Below, piece after piece: positions 18,188 to 29,693 of a stretch of 64,000 bases of DNA. Position 1 is the first letter of the stretch. Every line of letters begins with the position of its first letter. The notes beneath the pieces were generated by a model that did no database searches, was not told the DNA's origin, and saw only the letters and a list, made by a program, of their open reading frames with translations. The position numbers and the translations under genes were made by a program. This DNA comes from Sulfuritalea sp. Its GTDB lineage: Bacteria > Pseudomonadota > Gammaproteobacteria > Burkholderiales > Rhodocyclaceae. The stretch is taken from the NCBI GenBank assembly GCA_016716965.1, contig JADJUP010000002.1:1-64000 (forward strand), given 5' to 3'.

Positions 18188-19368
18188 AAACCTTCATGCT
18201 TGCCACCCTGGCAACCGCTCTGCTGCTCGCCGGCTGCGGCGAAAAGTCCGCGCCCAAAGACCATGACCACGGCGCTCCCGCCATGGCCGCCGCCGACCAC
18301 CACGACGAGGTGGGTGAAAAGCTGACCCACTTCAGCGACCAGACCGAATTGTTCGTCGAGTTCCCGGCCCTGGTCGTCGGACAACCGGCGAGCTTCGTCG
18401 CCTACGTCACCCAGCTCGCCGACTTCAAGCCGCTCGTCCAGGGCAAGCTCACCGTCGTGCTTGCCGGCGGCAACGCCGCGGAGGAACGCTTCATCGTCGA
18501 CGCGCCATCCATGCCCGGCATCTTCAACCCGGGCGTGACGCCCAAGTCAGCCGGCGAGCGCGAGCTGAGCCTGATCGTCGACTCCGCGCTGGGCACGATC
18601 ACGCACGAACTCGGCCCGGTCACGGTGTTCGCCGATGCCAAGAGCGCGGCAGAGGATCACGACAGCCACGGCCATGACGAGGCCGGCATTTCCTTCAGCA
18701 AGGAACAGCAATGGAAGATCAACTTCGCCACCGTGGAGGCGGTCAAGGGCGTTGCCCGCAGCTCGATCGCAGCGACCGCGACGATCAAGGCGCATCCCGA
18801 TGGCGAAGCGCGACTGGCGGCACCCGCCGCCGGCCTGCTGCGTGCCGCCGGCAACTTCCCGCACGTCGGCCAGACGGTGCTCAAGGGGCAGGTGCTGGCC
18901 TGGCTTGCGCCCAGGCTCGGCGGCGAAACCGACCAGGCCACGCTGGACGCCGGCGCCGGCAAGGCGAAGATCGCGCTTGAACAGGCGCGGCGCGAACGAG
19001 AACGTATGGAGTCGCTGTTCAAGGACGAGGCCGTCGCTGAAAAGCGCCTGCTCGACGCCCGCGCCAGCGAGCGCATGGCGGAGGCGGAGGTCCATTCGGC
19101 CTTGGCGCGGGGCCAGTTCGGCGCCGCGGGTGGGGTGGGCGGCATCGCGATTCGCGCGCCCATCCCGGCACCTGGGCGGTGGCGCGGCGCTTTGTCACGA
19201 GGGCGCGCCGCTGTTCCATGGCCGCCTTGGCGGGGGTCCGGATCGGCCGCTGGGCGCCCGGCGGCGCTGCTTTCTCGGTCGATGGCTTTGCCCAGCCCTT
19301 CGTCATCGAAGGGCAAGGGCAGCTGGTCGCGTCGGCGGCGGGTCGAGCCGACGTGCCGGCGATCTTAA
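18184..19368 (+). CDS. RND efflux periplasmic adaptor lipoprotein (CusB/CzcB type), 3' part corrupted
   Basis: Starts MKTFMLATLATALLLAGCGEKS, a lipoprotein signal with lipobox LAGC, followed by a His/Asp-rich stretch (KDHDHGAPAMAAADHHDE) and a second one (EDHDSHGHDE) that suggest metal binding. A barrel-sandwich half (AAPAAGLLRAAGNFPHVGQTV) and the alpha-hairpin (LEQARRERERMESLFKDEAVAEKRLLDARASERMAEAEV) follow. To about 19155 it is intact; then RAPI should continue as the second lipoyl half, and pieces of it (RRFVT, EGAPLFHG) occur in shifting frames up to about 19380. The RND pump gene that should follow is absent. Heavy-metal efflux is inferred. Confidence 0.72.
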   Translation: MKTFMLATLATALLLAGCGEKSAPKDHDHGAPAMAAADHHDEVGEKLTHFSDQTELFVEFPALVVGQPASFVAYVTQLADFKPLVQGKLTVVLAGGNAAEERFIVDAPSMPGIFNPGVTPKSAGERELSLIVDSALGTITHELGPVTVFADAKSAAEDHDSHGHDEAGISFSKEQQWKINFATVEAVKGVARSSIAATATIKAHPDGEARLAAPAAGLLRAAGNFPHVGQTVLKGQVLAWLAPRLGGETDQATLDAGAGKAKIALEQARRERERMESLFKDEAVAEKRLLDARASERMAEAEVHSALARGQFGAAGGVGGIAIRAPIPAPGRWRGALSRGRAAVPWPPWRGSGSAAGRPAALLSRSMALPSPSSSKGKGSWSRRRRVEPTCRRS

Positions 19369-19380
19369 TTCGCCGGGGCG

Positions 19381-19901
19381 GGCGGGGGGGGGCTGGTGAG
19401 GGGCGGGGCGGCCGGCGGGGGTGCGCTGGGAGGGGGTCGGGCGCCTACCTGCCGTGCTCAGGGTCCCTCCGGCCAGGGCACTAGGGCGGATCAGATCGGA
19501 CCATCATCCAGGGTCGCTGCGCCGTGGTGCCCGCCTCCGCTTGTCTGGGGCGGCAGACCACCGCCGCCGGTCGACTCTTTCCGACCTCACCGCCCCCACG
19601 TTACCTGGGGCAGGCGCGGGGGTCACCTTCGGGGGGGGGGGGGGTGATGGTGTGGTGGGGGGGGGGGGGTGGGGGGGGGGGGTGGGGGGGGGGGGGGGTG
19701 GGGGGGGAGGTGGGGTGGAAGCCGGCGGGGCATAGGCAGGGGGTTGGGGGCAGGTTGGTTGTGTGGGTGATGGGAAAGGGGGTCACGGGCACTCCCGGGG
19801 CAGGAGGGGCGCGGCTCCCCCCCCCCGCGCGAAACGAAAGGCAGACCAGGTGCAGCGACCCTCCGGATCGCCGTAGCGCCAGCGCCGACTCTTGCGGGCG
19901 C
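19381..19901. other. G-rich unreadable segment, probable assembly junction
   Basis: No gene. From 19381 the sequence turns G-rich and between about 19629 and 19735 is almost pure G with single T/A interruptions. The flanking efflux operon ends abruptly on the left; the clean 3' end of pccA begins on the right. The 8-mer AGATCGGA, identical to the start of a common Illumina adapter, lies at 19493-19500; this alone could be chance. The strong dispersed-repeat copy at 19870 marks where normal composition resumes. Confidence 0.75.
19870..19894 (+). repeat. Dispersed 25-bp repeat, strong copy (beyond pccA)
   Basis: GCCGTAGC, core CAGCGCCGACT (19880-19890), CTTG. It lies 7 bp past the pccA stop and antisense to it, the same placement as the copy after hemL. 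Confidence 0.8.
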
Positions 19902-21890
19902 CTATTTGAAACCGATGATGGCCTGATCCACCGCCAGGCTTTCACCCGGATTGGCCAGCAATTTATCGACCACGCAGTCGCGCTCGGCCTTCAGCACGTT
20001 CTCCATCTTCATCGCCTCGATCTTGGCCAGCACTTCGCCGGCCTTGACCTCCTGGCCGACCTTGACCGCAACCTGGGTCAGAAGCCCCGGCATCGGCGAC
20101 AGCAGGAACTTGCTGGTATCGGGCGCCGCCTTGACCGGCATCAGTGCCAGCAGGTCGGCGGCGCGCGCGCTCATCACCTGCACGTCGGCCTGCACGCCCC
20201 AGTGGAACAGGCGGTAGGTCGAGCCGCGGCGCTCGACCTGCATGCAGATCTGCTGGCCGTTGAGCGTGCCGCGATAGAGGATGTCGCCGAACTGCCAGTG
20301 CGAACGGATTGCGTAGCTGCCGCCGGTAAGCTGGACATCCCAGCCGCCGTCGGCTTCGCTGATGGTAGCCGGGTGCCGCTCGCCGTTGAACAGCACCACG
20401 TACTCGCCGCCCGGCTTGTATTCGTGGCCGGGCATCTGCCCCGTGATCGTCGCATTGCGCGCCAGGTACTGGCGATGGATCGCGGCCGCCGTGGCCACCA
20501 GCATCAAGGGATCGTCGTGCGGCACATCGGCGGCATTGAAGCCCTTGGGGTACTGGTCGGCGATCAGGCCGGTATTGAAGTTGCCCGAGGTGAAGCGCGG
20601 ATGCTGCATCAGCGCCGCCTGGAAAGAAATGTTGCAGGCCACGCCGCGGATCACGAACTCGTTCAGGGCGTCCCGCATGCGCGCGATGGCCTGGTCGCGC
20701 GATGCGGCGTGCACGATCAGCTTGGCGATCATCGAGTCGTAGAACATCGAGATCTCGCCGCCTTCATAGACGCCGGTGTCGACGCGCACCCCGTTTTCCG
20801 CAGGCGGCGGCACGTACTTCACCAGGCGCCCGGTGGACGGCAGGAAGCCGCGGAAGGGGTCCTCGGCATTGATCCGGCATTCCATCGCCCAGCCGTTGAT
20901 TTTCAGGTCTTCCTGCTTGAAGGCCAGCTTCTCGCCGGCGGCGACGCGGATCATCTGCTCGACCAGGTCGAGGCCGGTGATAAGTTCCGTCACCGGATGC
21001 TCGACCTGCAGCCGGGTGTTCATTTCGAGGAAGTAGAAGCTCTTGTCCTTGCCGCCGACGACGAACTCGACGGTGCCGGCCGACTGGTAGTTGACCGCCT
21101 TGGCCAGCGCCACGGCCTGCTCTCCCATCGCCTTGCGCGTCGCCGCGTCGAGGAAGGGGCTGGGCGCCTCCTCGATCACCTTCTGGTGCCGGCGCTGGAT
21201 CGAACACTCGCGTTCGTGCAGGTACAGGGTGTTGCCGTGGGCGTCGCCGAGGATCTGGATCTCGATATGGCGCGGTTCCTCGACATACTTCTCGATGAAG
21301 ACGCGATCATCGCCGAAGGCGTTCTTGGCCTCGGTCTTGCAGGAAGCAAAACCCTCATGCGCCTCCTGATCGTTGAAAGCGACACGCAGACCTTTCCCGC
21401 CGCCGCCGGCGGAGGCCTTGATCATCACCGGATAGCCGATGCCCCTGGCGATCTCGACCGCCTGTTCGGGCGTATCGATCGCATCGTTGTAACCCGGGAT
21501 GACATTGACCTTGGCGGTCAGCGCCAGCTTCTTCGAGGCGATCTTGTCGCCCATCTGCTCCACCGAGTAGTGCTTGGGACCGATGAAGATGATCCCCTCC
21601 TCCTCCAGCCGGCGCGAGAAGGTGGCGTTCTCCGACAGGAAGCCGTAGCCCGGATGCACCGCTTCGGCACCGGTCTGCTTGCAGGCGGCGATGATCTTGT
21701 CCATCACCAGGTAGGATTCCTTCGACGGCGGCGGCCCGATGCAGACCGCCTCGTCGGCCATGGTCACGTGCATCGCATCCTTGTCGGCTTCGGAATACAC
21801 GGCGACCGTCTTGATGCCCATCTTGCGGGCGGTCTTGATGACGCGGCAAGCGATTTCGCCGCGATTGGCAATCAGTATCTTCTTGAACAT
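19902..21890 (-). CDS. pccA: Propionyl-CoA carboxylase, biotin carboxylase/BCCP subunit
   Basis: 662 residues. An N-terminal biotin carboxylase (FKKILIANRGEIACRVIKTA; ATP-grasp loop KASAGGGGKGLRV; EMNTRLQVEHPVTE) leads into a BT-type linker (about 460-580) and a biotinyl domain ending near EAMKMEN, whose Lys is the biotin attachment site. The BT region marks it as propionyl-CoA-type rather than plain AccC. It carboxylates biotin for transfer by PccB, giving methylmalonyl-CoA. RBS GGGAGA lies before the ATG; 18 bp separate it from pccB. Last gene of mcm-meaB-pccB-pccA. An acetyl-CoA or other acyl-CoA preference cannot be excluded from sequence alone. Confidence 0.94.
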   Translation of the reverse strand: MFKKILIANRGEIACRVIKTARKMGIKTVAVYSEADKDAMHVTMADEAVCIGPPPSKESYLVMDKIIAACKQTGAEAVHPGYGFLSENATFSRRLEEEGIIFIGPKHYSVEQMGDKIASKKLALTAKVNVIPGYNDAIDTPEQAVEIARGIGYPVMIKASAGGGGKGLRVAFNDQEAHEGFASCKTEAKNAFGDDRVFIEKYVEEPRHIEIQILGDAHGNTLYLHERECSIQRRHQKVIEEAPSPFLDAATRKAMGEQAVALAKAVNYQSAGTVEFVVGGKDKSFYFLEMNTRLQVEHPVTELITGLDLVEQMIRVAAGEKLAFKQEDLKINGWAMECRINAEDPFRGFLPSTGRLVKYVPPPAENGVRVDTGVYEGGEISMFYDSMIAKLIVHAASRDQAIARMRDALNEFVIRGVACNISFQAALMQHPRFTSGNFNTGLIADQYPKGFNAADVPHDDPLMLVATAAAIHRQYLARNATITGQMPGHEYKPGGEYVVLFNGERHPATISEADGGWDVQLTGGSYAIRSHWQFGDILYRGTLNGQQICMQVERRGSTYRLFHWGVQADVQVMSARAADLLALMPVKAAPDTSKFLLSPMPGLLTQVAVKVGQEVKAGEVLAKIEAMKMENVLKAERDCVVDKLLANPGESLAVDQAIIGFK

Positions 21891-21908
21891 GTCTTTTCTC
21901 CCCGACGC

Positions 21909-23444
<1,536 letters not shown>

Positions 23445-23468
23445 GGTTTGGCTCCTGAGAAAACCTGT

Positions 23469-24476
23469 TTATCCTGCGGAGAGGTCAAGCAGACGACGGG
23501 CGGCGACCGCGGGCGTCATGCGTCCTGCTTCCACCTCCTCGGTCGTGTCCTTCAGCGCCGACATCACGGCCGGCGCCTGGTGAAAGTGGGCGCGCAGGCC
23601 GGCGTCGATCAGTTGCCACATCCAGGCCAGGGCCTGGTGGCGGCGGCGGGCGGCGAACTCGCCACTGGCGCCCAGCGTGTTCCGGAACTTTTCGATGGCT
23701 TGCCAGAATTCGACCAGCCCGTCCTTGCGCGTGGCTGACAAGGTGAGCACCGGGGGCTTCCAGTTGGGCGAACTCGGATGCAGCATGGACAGCGCGGAGC
23801 GCATCTGCGCGGCAGCCAGTTGCGCCGCGGCCGGGTCGATGTCGGCCTTGTTGAATGCGACCAGGTCGGCCAACTCCATGATGCCCTTCTTGATCGCCTG
23901 CAGGTCGTCGCCGGCATTCGGCAGTTGCAGCAGGACGAAGCAATCGGTCATGCCCGCCACGGCGGTTTCCGACTGGCCGACGCCGACCGTCTCGACGATG
24001 ATGATGTCGTAGCCGGCCGCTTCGCACAGCAGCAGCGCTTCGCGGGTATGCGCGGCAACGCCGCCGAGGCTGCCGGACGATGGCGAGGGCCTGATGAAAG
24101 CTTCGGTGCGCTGCGAGAGCAGCTCCATGCGCGTCTTGTCGCCGAGTATCGAACCGCCATGCAGGGTCGACGACGGATCGACGGCGAGCACGGCGATGCG
24201 ATGCCCGCGTTCGATCAGGTGCATGCCGAGTGCTTCGATGAAGGTCGACTTGCCGACGCCGGGTACGCCCGATATCCCGAGGCGCAGCGAACGCCCGGCA
24301 TGGGGCAGGACTGCGTCGAGCAGTTTTTGCGCCCGCAGGCCGTGGTCGCGTCGCGTCGATTCGACCAGGGTGATGGCCTTGGCCAACGCCCGCCGATTGC
24401 CGGCGAGCAGACCCTCGACCAGCGCGAGGTCCTGCGCATCCACTGCGGACTGGCCCAGTTCGGGCATCGGACGCAT
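23469..24476 (-). CDS. meaB: MeaB-type G3E GTPase, mutase chaperone
   Basis: About 335 residues. P-loop GVPGVGKSTFIEALG, switch region DPSSTLHGGSILGDKTRM, ETVGVGQSETAVA and guanine-recognition NKADID identify MeaB/ArgK. It gates adenosylcobalamin loading and protects methylmalonyl-CoA mutase from inactivation, which fits its place 8 bp behind mcm. The open frame reaches 24542, but that would overlap mcm by 58 bp; the ATG at 24476 (MRPMPELGQSAVD) gives the usual operon spacing and is preferred. Confidence 0.93.
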   Translation of the reverse strand: MRPMPELGQSAVDAQDLALVEGLLAGNRRALAKAITLVESTRRDHGLRAQKLLDAVLPHAGRSLRLGISGVPGVGKSTFIEALGMHLIERGHRIAVLAVDPSSTLHGGSILGDKTRMELLSQRTEAFIRPSPSSGSLGGVAAHTREALLLCEAAGYDIIIVETVGVGQSETAVAGMTDCFVLLQLPNAGDDLQAIKKGIMELADLVAFNKADIDPAAAQLAAAQMRSALSMLHPSSPNWKPPVLTLSATRKDGLVEFWQAIEKFRNTLGASGEFAARRRHQALAWMWQLIDAGLRAHFHQAPAVMSALKDTTEEVEAGRMTPAVAARRLLDLSAG

Positions 24477-24484
24477 CAACCGGA

Positions 24485-26650
<2,166 letters not shown>

Positions 26651-26682
26651 GGTTCGTCCTTTTTAGTTACGGCCGCTGCGCT

Positions 26683-26705
26683 TAACGCCGATGCTGCCGG
26701 CGTTA
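26683..26705. promoter_or_regulatory. Inverted repeat in the mcm leader
   Basis: TAACGCCG (26683-26690) and CGGCGTTA (26698-26705) form a perfect 8-bp stem with a 7-base loop, 33 bp upstream of the mcm ATG. It could be an operator or an mRNA hairpin; it lacks a U-tract, so it is not a terminator. Confidence 0.5.
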
Positions 26706-26735
26706 GCCTCCACTGAAACTTCGTTTTCAATGCAC

Positions 26736-26785
26736 TTGACTTCCTGATGGGGAGCCATGATACTGCATCCATAATTATGAATGCA
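26736..26785 (+). promoter_or_regulatory. gntR promoter overlapped by a 22-bp palindrome
   Basis: TTGACT (26736-26741) and GATACT (26759-26764) with 17-bp spacing make a good sigma-70 promoter reading into gntR. From 26764 to 26785 lies a near-perfect palindrome, arms TGCATCCATAA and TTATGAATGCA (one mismatched pair), covering the expected transcription start. The layout fits autorepression by the GntR-family protein and possibly control of the divergent mcm operon. Confidence 0.65.
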
Positions 26786-27448
26786 AGACCGTCCTCCCAG
26801 ATTCTTGCGGCACCCGCCCTCTACGAACAGGTGGCCGAACGCCTGCGCAACCGCATTTTCGCGCATGAAATACCTCAAGGGGGCTGGATTGATGAACAGG
26901 CCCTGGCCGCGGAATACGGCATCAGCCGTACGCCGCTACGCGAGGCCCTGAAGGTGCTGGCCGCCGAAGGCCTGGTGGTGCTCAAGCCGCGCCGTGGCTG
27001 CTACGTCACCGAACTGTCGGAAAACGACATCGACGAGGTCTTTCCGGTGATGGCCCTGCTCGAAGGTCGCGTTGCCGCCGAGGCCGCGCGCCGTGCCACC
27101 AGCGCCGACTTTTCACGGCTGGCGGCGATACACGACGAACTCGAAAAGCACGCGGCGGCCAACAATGCCGACCGCTTTTTCGAGGCCAACCAGCGCTTCC
27201 ACGACGCGTTGCAGGAAATCGCCGGCAATCGCTACCTGGCGCAACTGATCAACGACGCGCGCAAGGTGATCAAGCTCACGCGCCGCGATTCGCTGCGCCT
27301 CGAGGGCCGGCTCAAGCAATCACTGGCGGAACATCGCGGCATCCTCGAAGCGTTGCGGCTAAAGGATTCCGCGCTGGCCGGGCAGCGCATGCACGACCAT
27401 CTCCTGTCGGGACGCGCTGCGCTGGCGCGGCTGGCGACGACGGGTTGA
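26777..27448 (+). CDS. GntR-family (FadR/FCD) transcriptional regulator
   Basis: 223 residues. An N-terminal winged helix (ALYEQVAERLRNRIFAHEIPQG...LAAEYGISRTPLREALKVLAAEG) is followed by an all-helical FCD ligand domain with candidate metal-binding residues (FHDAL, EHRGILEAL). Divergent from mcm, so probably a regulator of propionate or methylmalonyl-CoA metabolism; ligand unknown. The open frame begins at an ATG at 26747, but that codon lies before the predicted transcription start; the ATG at 26777, inside the palindrome, would give a nearly leaderless message. A dispersed repeat encodes the residues ATSADF of the FCD domain. Confidence 0.87.
   Translation: MNARPSSQILAAPALYEQVAERLRNRIFAHEIPQGGWIDEQALAAEYGISRTPLREALKVLAAEGLVVLKPRRGCYVTELSENDIDEVFPVMALLEGRVAAEAARRATSADFSRLAAIHDELEKHAAANNADRFFEANQRFHDALQEIAGNRYLAQLINDARKVIKLTRRDSLRLEGRLKQSLAEHRGILEALRLKDSALAGQRMHDHLLSGRAALARLATTG
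27090..27114 (+). repeat. Dispersed 25-bp repeat, strong copy (inside gntR)
   Basis: GCCGTG, core CAGCGCCGACT (27100-27110), TTTC. Read in frame as RATSADFS, without any visible insertion relative to the FCD fold. Confidence 0.78.
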
Positions 27449-27467
27449 CCGGCAGACAGGCACGAGC

Positions 27468-28145
27468 ATGAAGCGCGGTCCGCGGACGGTCGTCGTCATC
27501 GGGCCCTTCCGCTCCGGCACCTCGCTGGCGAGCCGGATCCTGTCCATCCTCGGCGCCGATTTCGGCCCGCCCGAGACCATGCTCAAGGCCGACCGCTTCA
27601 ATCCGGATGGCTACTTCCAGCATGCACGGGTGCGCATCGCCAACAACCGCCTGATCCGGTCCGTCGGCTCGACTGTCGCCTGGCCCGCGCATCCACAGAT
27701 AGTGGCCGATCGGGGCGACCTGAAACCGCTGTGTCGCACTGACCTCTCGTGGATCTCGGGCGCATCACTGAGTGGACTCAAGGACCCGCGCTTCAGCGCG
27801 ACGCTGGCGGCCTGGATCGCAGCCGGCGCGCTCGATCCGTCGCGCCTCCTGCTCGTGCGCATGGAACGCAACCTGAACGCTGCGGCACTCGACCTGCATG
27901 GCATGCCTGAACTCGCACGGCAGATGACCGAACGTACGCCGGAATCGGCGCGCGCGACGCTTGAACGCTACGCCGAATTCGCCGCCTGGCATGCCGGCAA
28001 TCTCCGCGTGCCGCATTTCACGCTGCGCTACGAGGAACTGCTCGCCAATCCGCGCGAGCACATCGCCATGCTCGCTGACTTCATCGGCGCCGGCGGTCAG
28101 CGCCGGATCGAGGCCGCACGACGCAGCATCCGTCTACCTCAATAG
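27468..28145 (+). CDS. Sulfotransferase-family protein
   Basis: 225 residues. The N-terminal 5'-PSB loop VVVIGPFRSGTSLASRIL, used by sulfotransferases to hold PAPS, and a later region with LVRMERNLNAAALDLHGMPE (the 3'-phosphate-binding area) support the family call; SLSGLKDPRFSATL lies between. No membrane segment. Substrate unknown. It follows gntR by 19 bp but a link with propionate metabolism is unlikely; downstream genes for glycan-type enzymes suggest sulfation of a surface polymer. Convergent with the adenylating enzyme. Confidence 0.75.
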   Translation: MKRGPRTVVVIGPFRSGTSLASRILSILGADFGPPETMLKADRFNPDGYFQHARVRIANNRLIRSVGSTVAWPAHPQIVADRGDLKPLCRTDLSWISGASLSGLKDPRFSATLAAWIAAGALDPSRLLLVRMERNLNAAALDLHGMPELARQMTERTPESARATLERYAEFAAWHAGNLRVPHFTLRYEELLANPREHIAMLADFIGAGGQRRIEAARRSIRLPQ

Positions 28146-28176
28146 CGAAGGTTCGCGGCCTGGCCGCCACGGGCAG

Positions 28177-29568
28177 CTATCCTCCGATGCTGCGCCCATC
28201 CGCAGGAGGCAGCGCACAGATGAAATCCTCGAACTTGTGGGCTGCCGGGCGCTCGATACGCGCAACGCGCGTCGGCTCGATGCGAAACGGAAATCCCAGC
28301 CGCTGCTGCAGCAACAGCGTCAGGCGCGCGATTTCGTCGGGGCTCATTTCGCGCTCCATGACGTAGCGCGCCACGATCAGGTCGGGCTCACTCTGGATCA
28401 ACTGAAACTGGTCCACGGGCACCACCGACCGCCACACCGCCGCCGGAAAGCTAGGCCACAGCGTCCTCCCGTCCGGCAGGCGCGCCATGTTGCGCTGGCG
28501 ACCCAAAATGCGCTTCAGTACCGGCAGCCCACGTCCGCAGGAACAGGGCTCGCCCGCCTCCGCATAGTCGCCAATGCGGTAGCGAATCAGTGGCAGGGCG
28601 AAGTTGTGCAGGGTGGTCAGCACCACCTCACCGGTTTCGCCCGCTCGGCAGGCGCTGCCATCCGGTCGCAGCAACTCGACCACCAGGTTCTCCGATTGAA
28701 CGTGGTAGTGCTCGTGCAGCGGGCATTGCAGCGCGATGACCCCCGCCTCGGAGCAACTGTAGGTATCGACGACCTCGACTCCCCACGCCGCGCGCACCGT
28801 CTCGCGCAGGTCCGGACGCAGGGTTTCACTGAGCGTGCGCGCCTGCCTCAGGCGCGGCAGGCGCAGGCCTTGCCTGAGGCTTTGCTCCGCCAGCGCGCCG
28901 AGGTTGCTTGCATGGGTGATCAGGTAATCGGGATTTTCGCGCTGCAGCCATGCCAGTTGCGCTTCTACATCCGCGCGCACGTTGAGCAAGGCCGACGGCC
29001 CGGTGCGGAACACGCTGCCGGCCGGCGCGCCCCAATCGGGCAGGCTGGCATCGTCGACCTGGACGCGGATCGCCGCAAGCTTGCCGGTGAAGTCGCGCCT
29101 GTGCCAGAAATGCTCGCGCAGGGTCAGTGCTTCCCAAAAAAACTGGCTCAGTGCCGTGGTGCGAAACTTGATCGGGATGCCGGTCGAGCCGGAACTCTCG
29201 GCCACGCTTGCCGCACCGTGGCTGGGCGGCAGGCGATGGCTGGAAAGCGCCTCGAACTCCGCCTGCAGCGTGCGCCGGTCGAGCAGGGGCAAGAGCTCGA
29301 ACGCCTCCCAGTCCATGCGTCGAACGTCGAGCCCGTCGAAGGCACGACTGAAATAAGGCACCGAATCCAGCGCATGGCGCAGCAACACGCGCAACTGGGT
29401 CAATTGGTGGGCCCGCAATTGCTCCGGGGACCACCATTGCGAACGGTCGAGTTGAAAGTTCATCGCCAGCAATTGCGCGGCGCTGTCGGCGGCAATGCCT
29501 GGCCAGGCGACGCCTTCGATGCCGCTGCGAACGGCAGGCAGTTCGACGCCAGGCGGACTAGCATTCAC
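28177..29568 (-). CDS. PaaK/CapK-like adenylate-forming enzyme
   Basis: 463 residues. SSGSTGIPIKFRT is the phosphate-binding loop of the phenylacetate-CoA ligase/CapK branch; YSCSEAGVIALQCP and the RYRIGDYAEAGEPCSCGRGLPVLKRILGR region (Cys-rich hinge, R-x-x-G-D) are further ANL landmarks. Such genes occur in capsule and exopolysaccharide clusters, where the substrate is usually undefined. The start is GTG 29568, with GAGG eight bases before it; the longer open frame upstream has no support. Divergent from the glycosyltransferase, 125 bp apart. Confidence 0.78.
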   Translation of the reverse strand: MNASPPGVELPAVRSGIEGVAWPGIAADSAAQLLAMNFQLDRSQWWSPEQLRAHQLTQLRVLLRHALDSVPYFSRAFDGLDVRRMDWEAFELLPLLDRRTLQAEFEALSSHRLPPSHGAASVAESSGSTGIPIKFRTTALSQFFWEALTLREHFWHRRDFTGKLAAIRVQVDDASLPDWGAPAGSVFRTGPSALLNVRADVEAQLAWLQRENPDYLITHASNLGALAEQSLRQGLRLPRLRQARTLSETLRPDLRETVRAAWGVEVVDTYSCSEAGVIALQCPLHEHYHVQSENLVVELLRPDGSACRAGETGEVVLTTLHNFALPLIRYRIGDYAEAGEPCSCGRGLPVLKRILGRQRNMARLPDGRTLWPSFPAAVWRSVVPVDQFQLIQSEPDLIVARYVMEREMSPDEIARLTLLLQQRLGFPFRIEPTRVARIERPAAHKFEDFICALPPADGRSIGG

Positions 29569-29693
29569 GGCGATACCTCGGGGGCGGCTGACGGATCGCC
29601 ATATGCTACCAGCGGTCCGCCGGCAAACCTGCCGCGCTGCGGTGCTACGCGGTAACATTCCCGCTCCGCCGTTCCGGATCGAACCACCGCCAC

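Noticed and set aside
19493..19500. Illumina adapter remnant (AGATCGGA)
   Set aside because: Only eight bases match and the rest diverges; suggestive in an artefact region but not proof.
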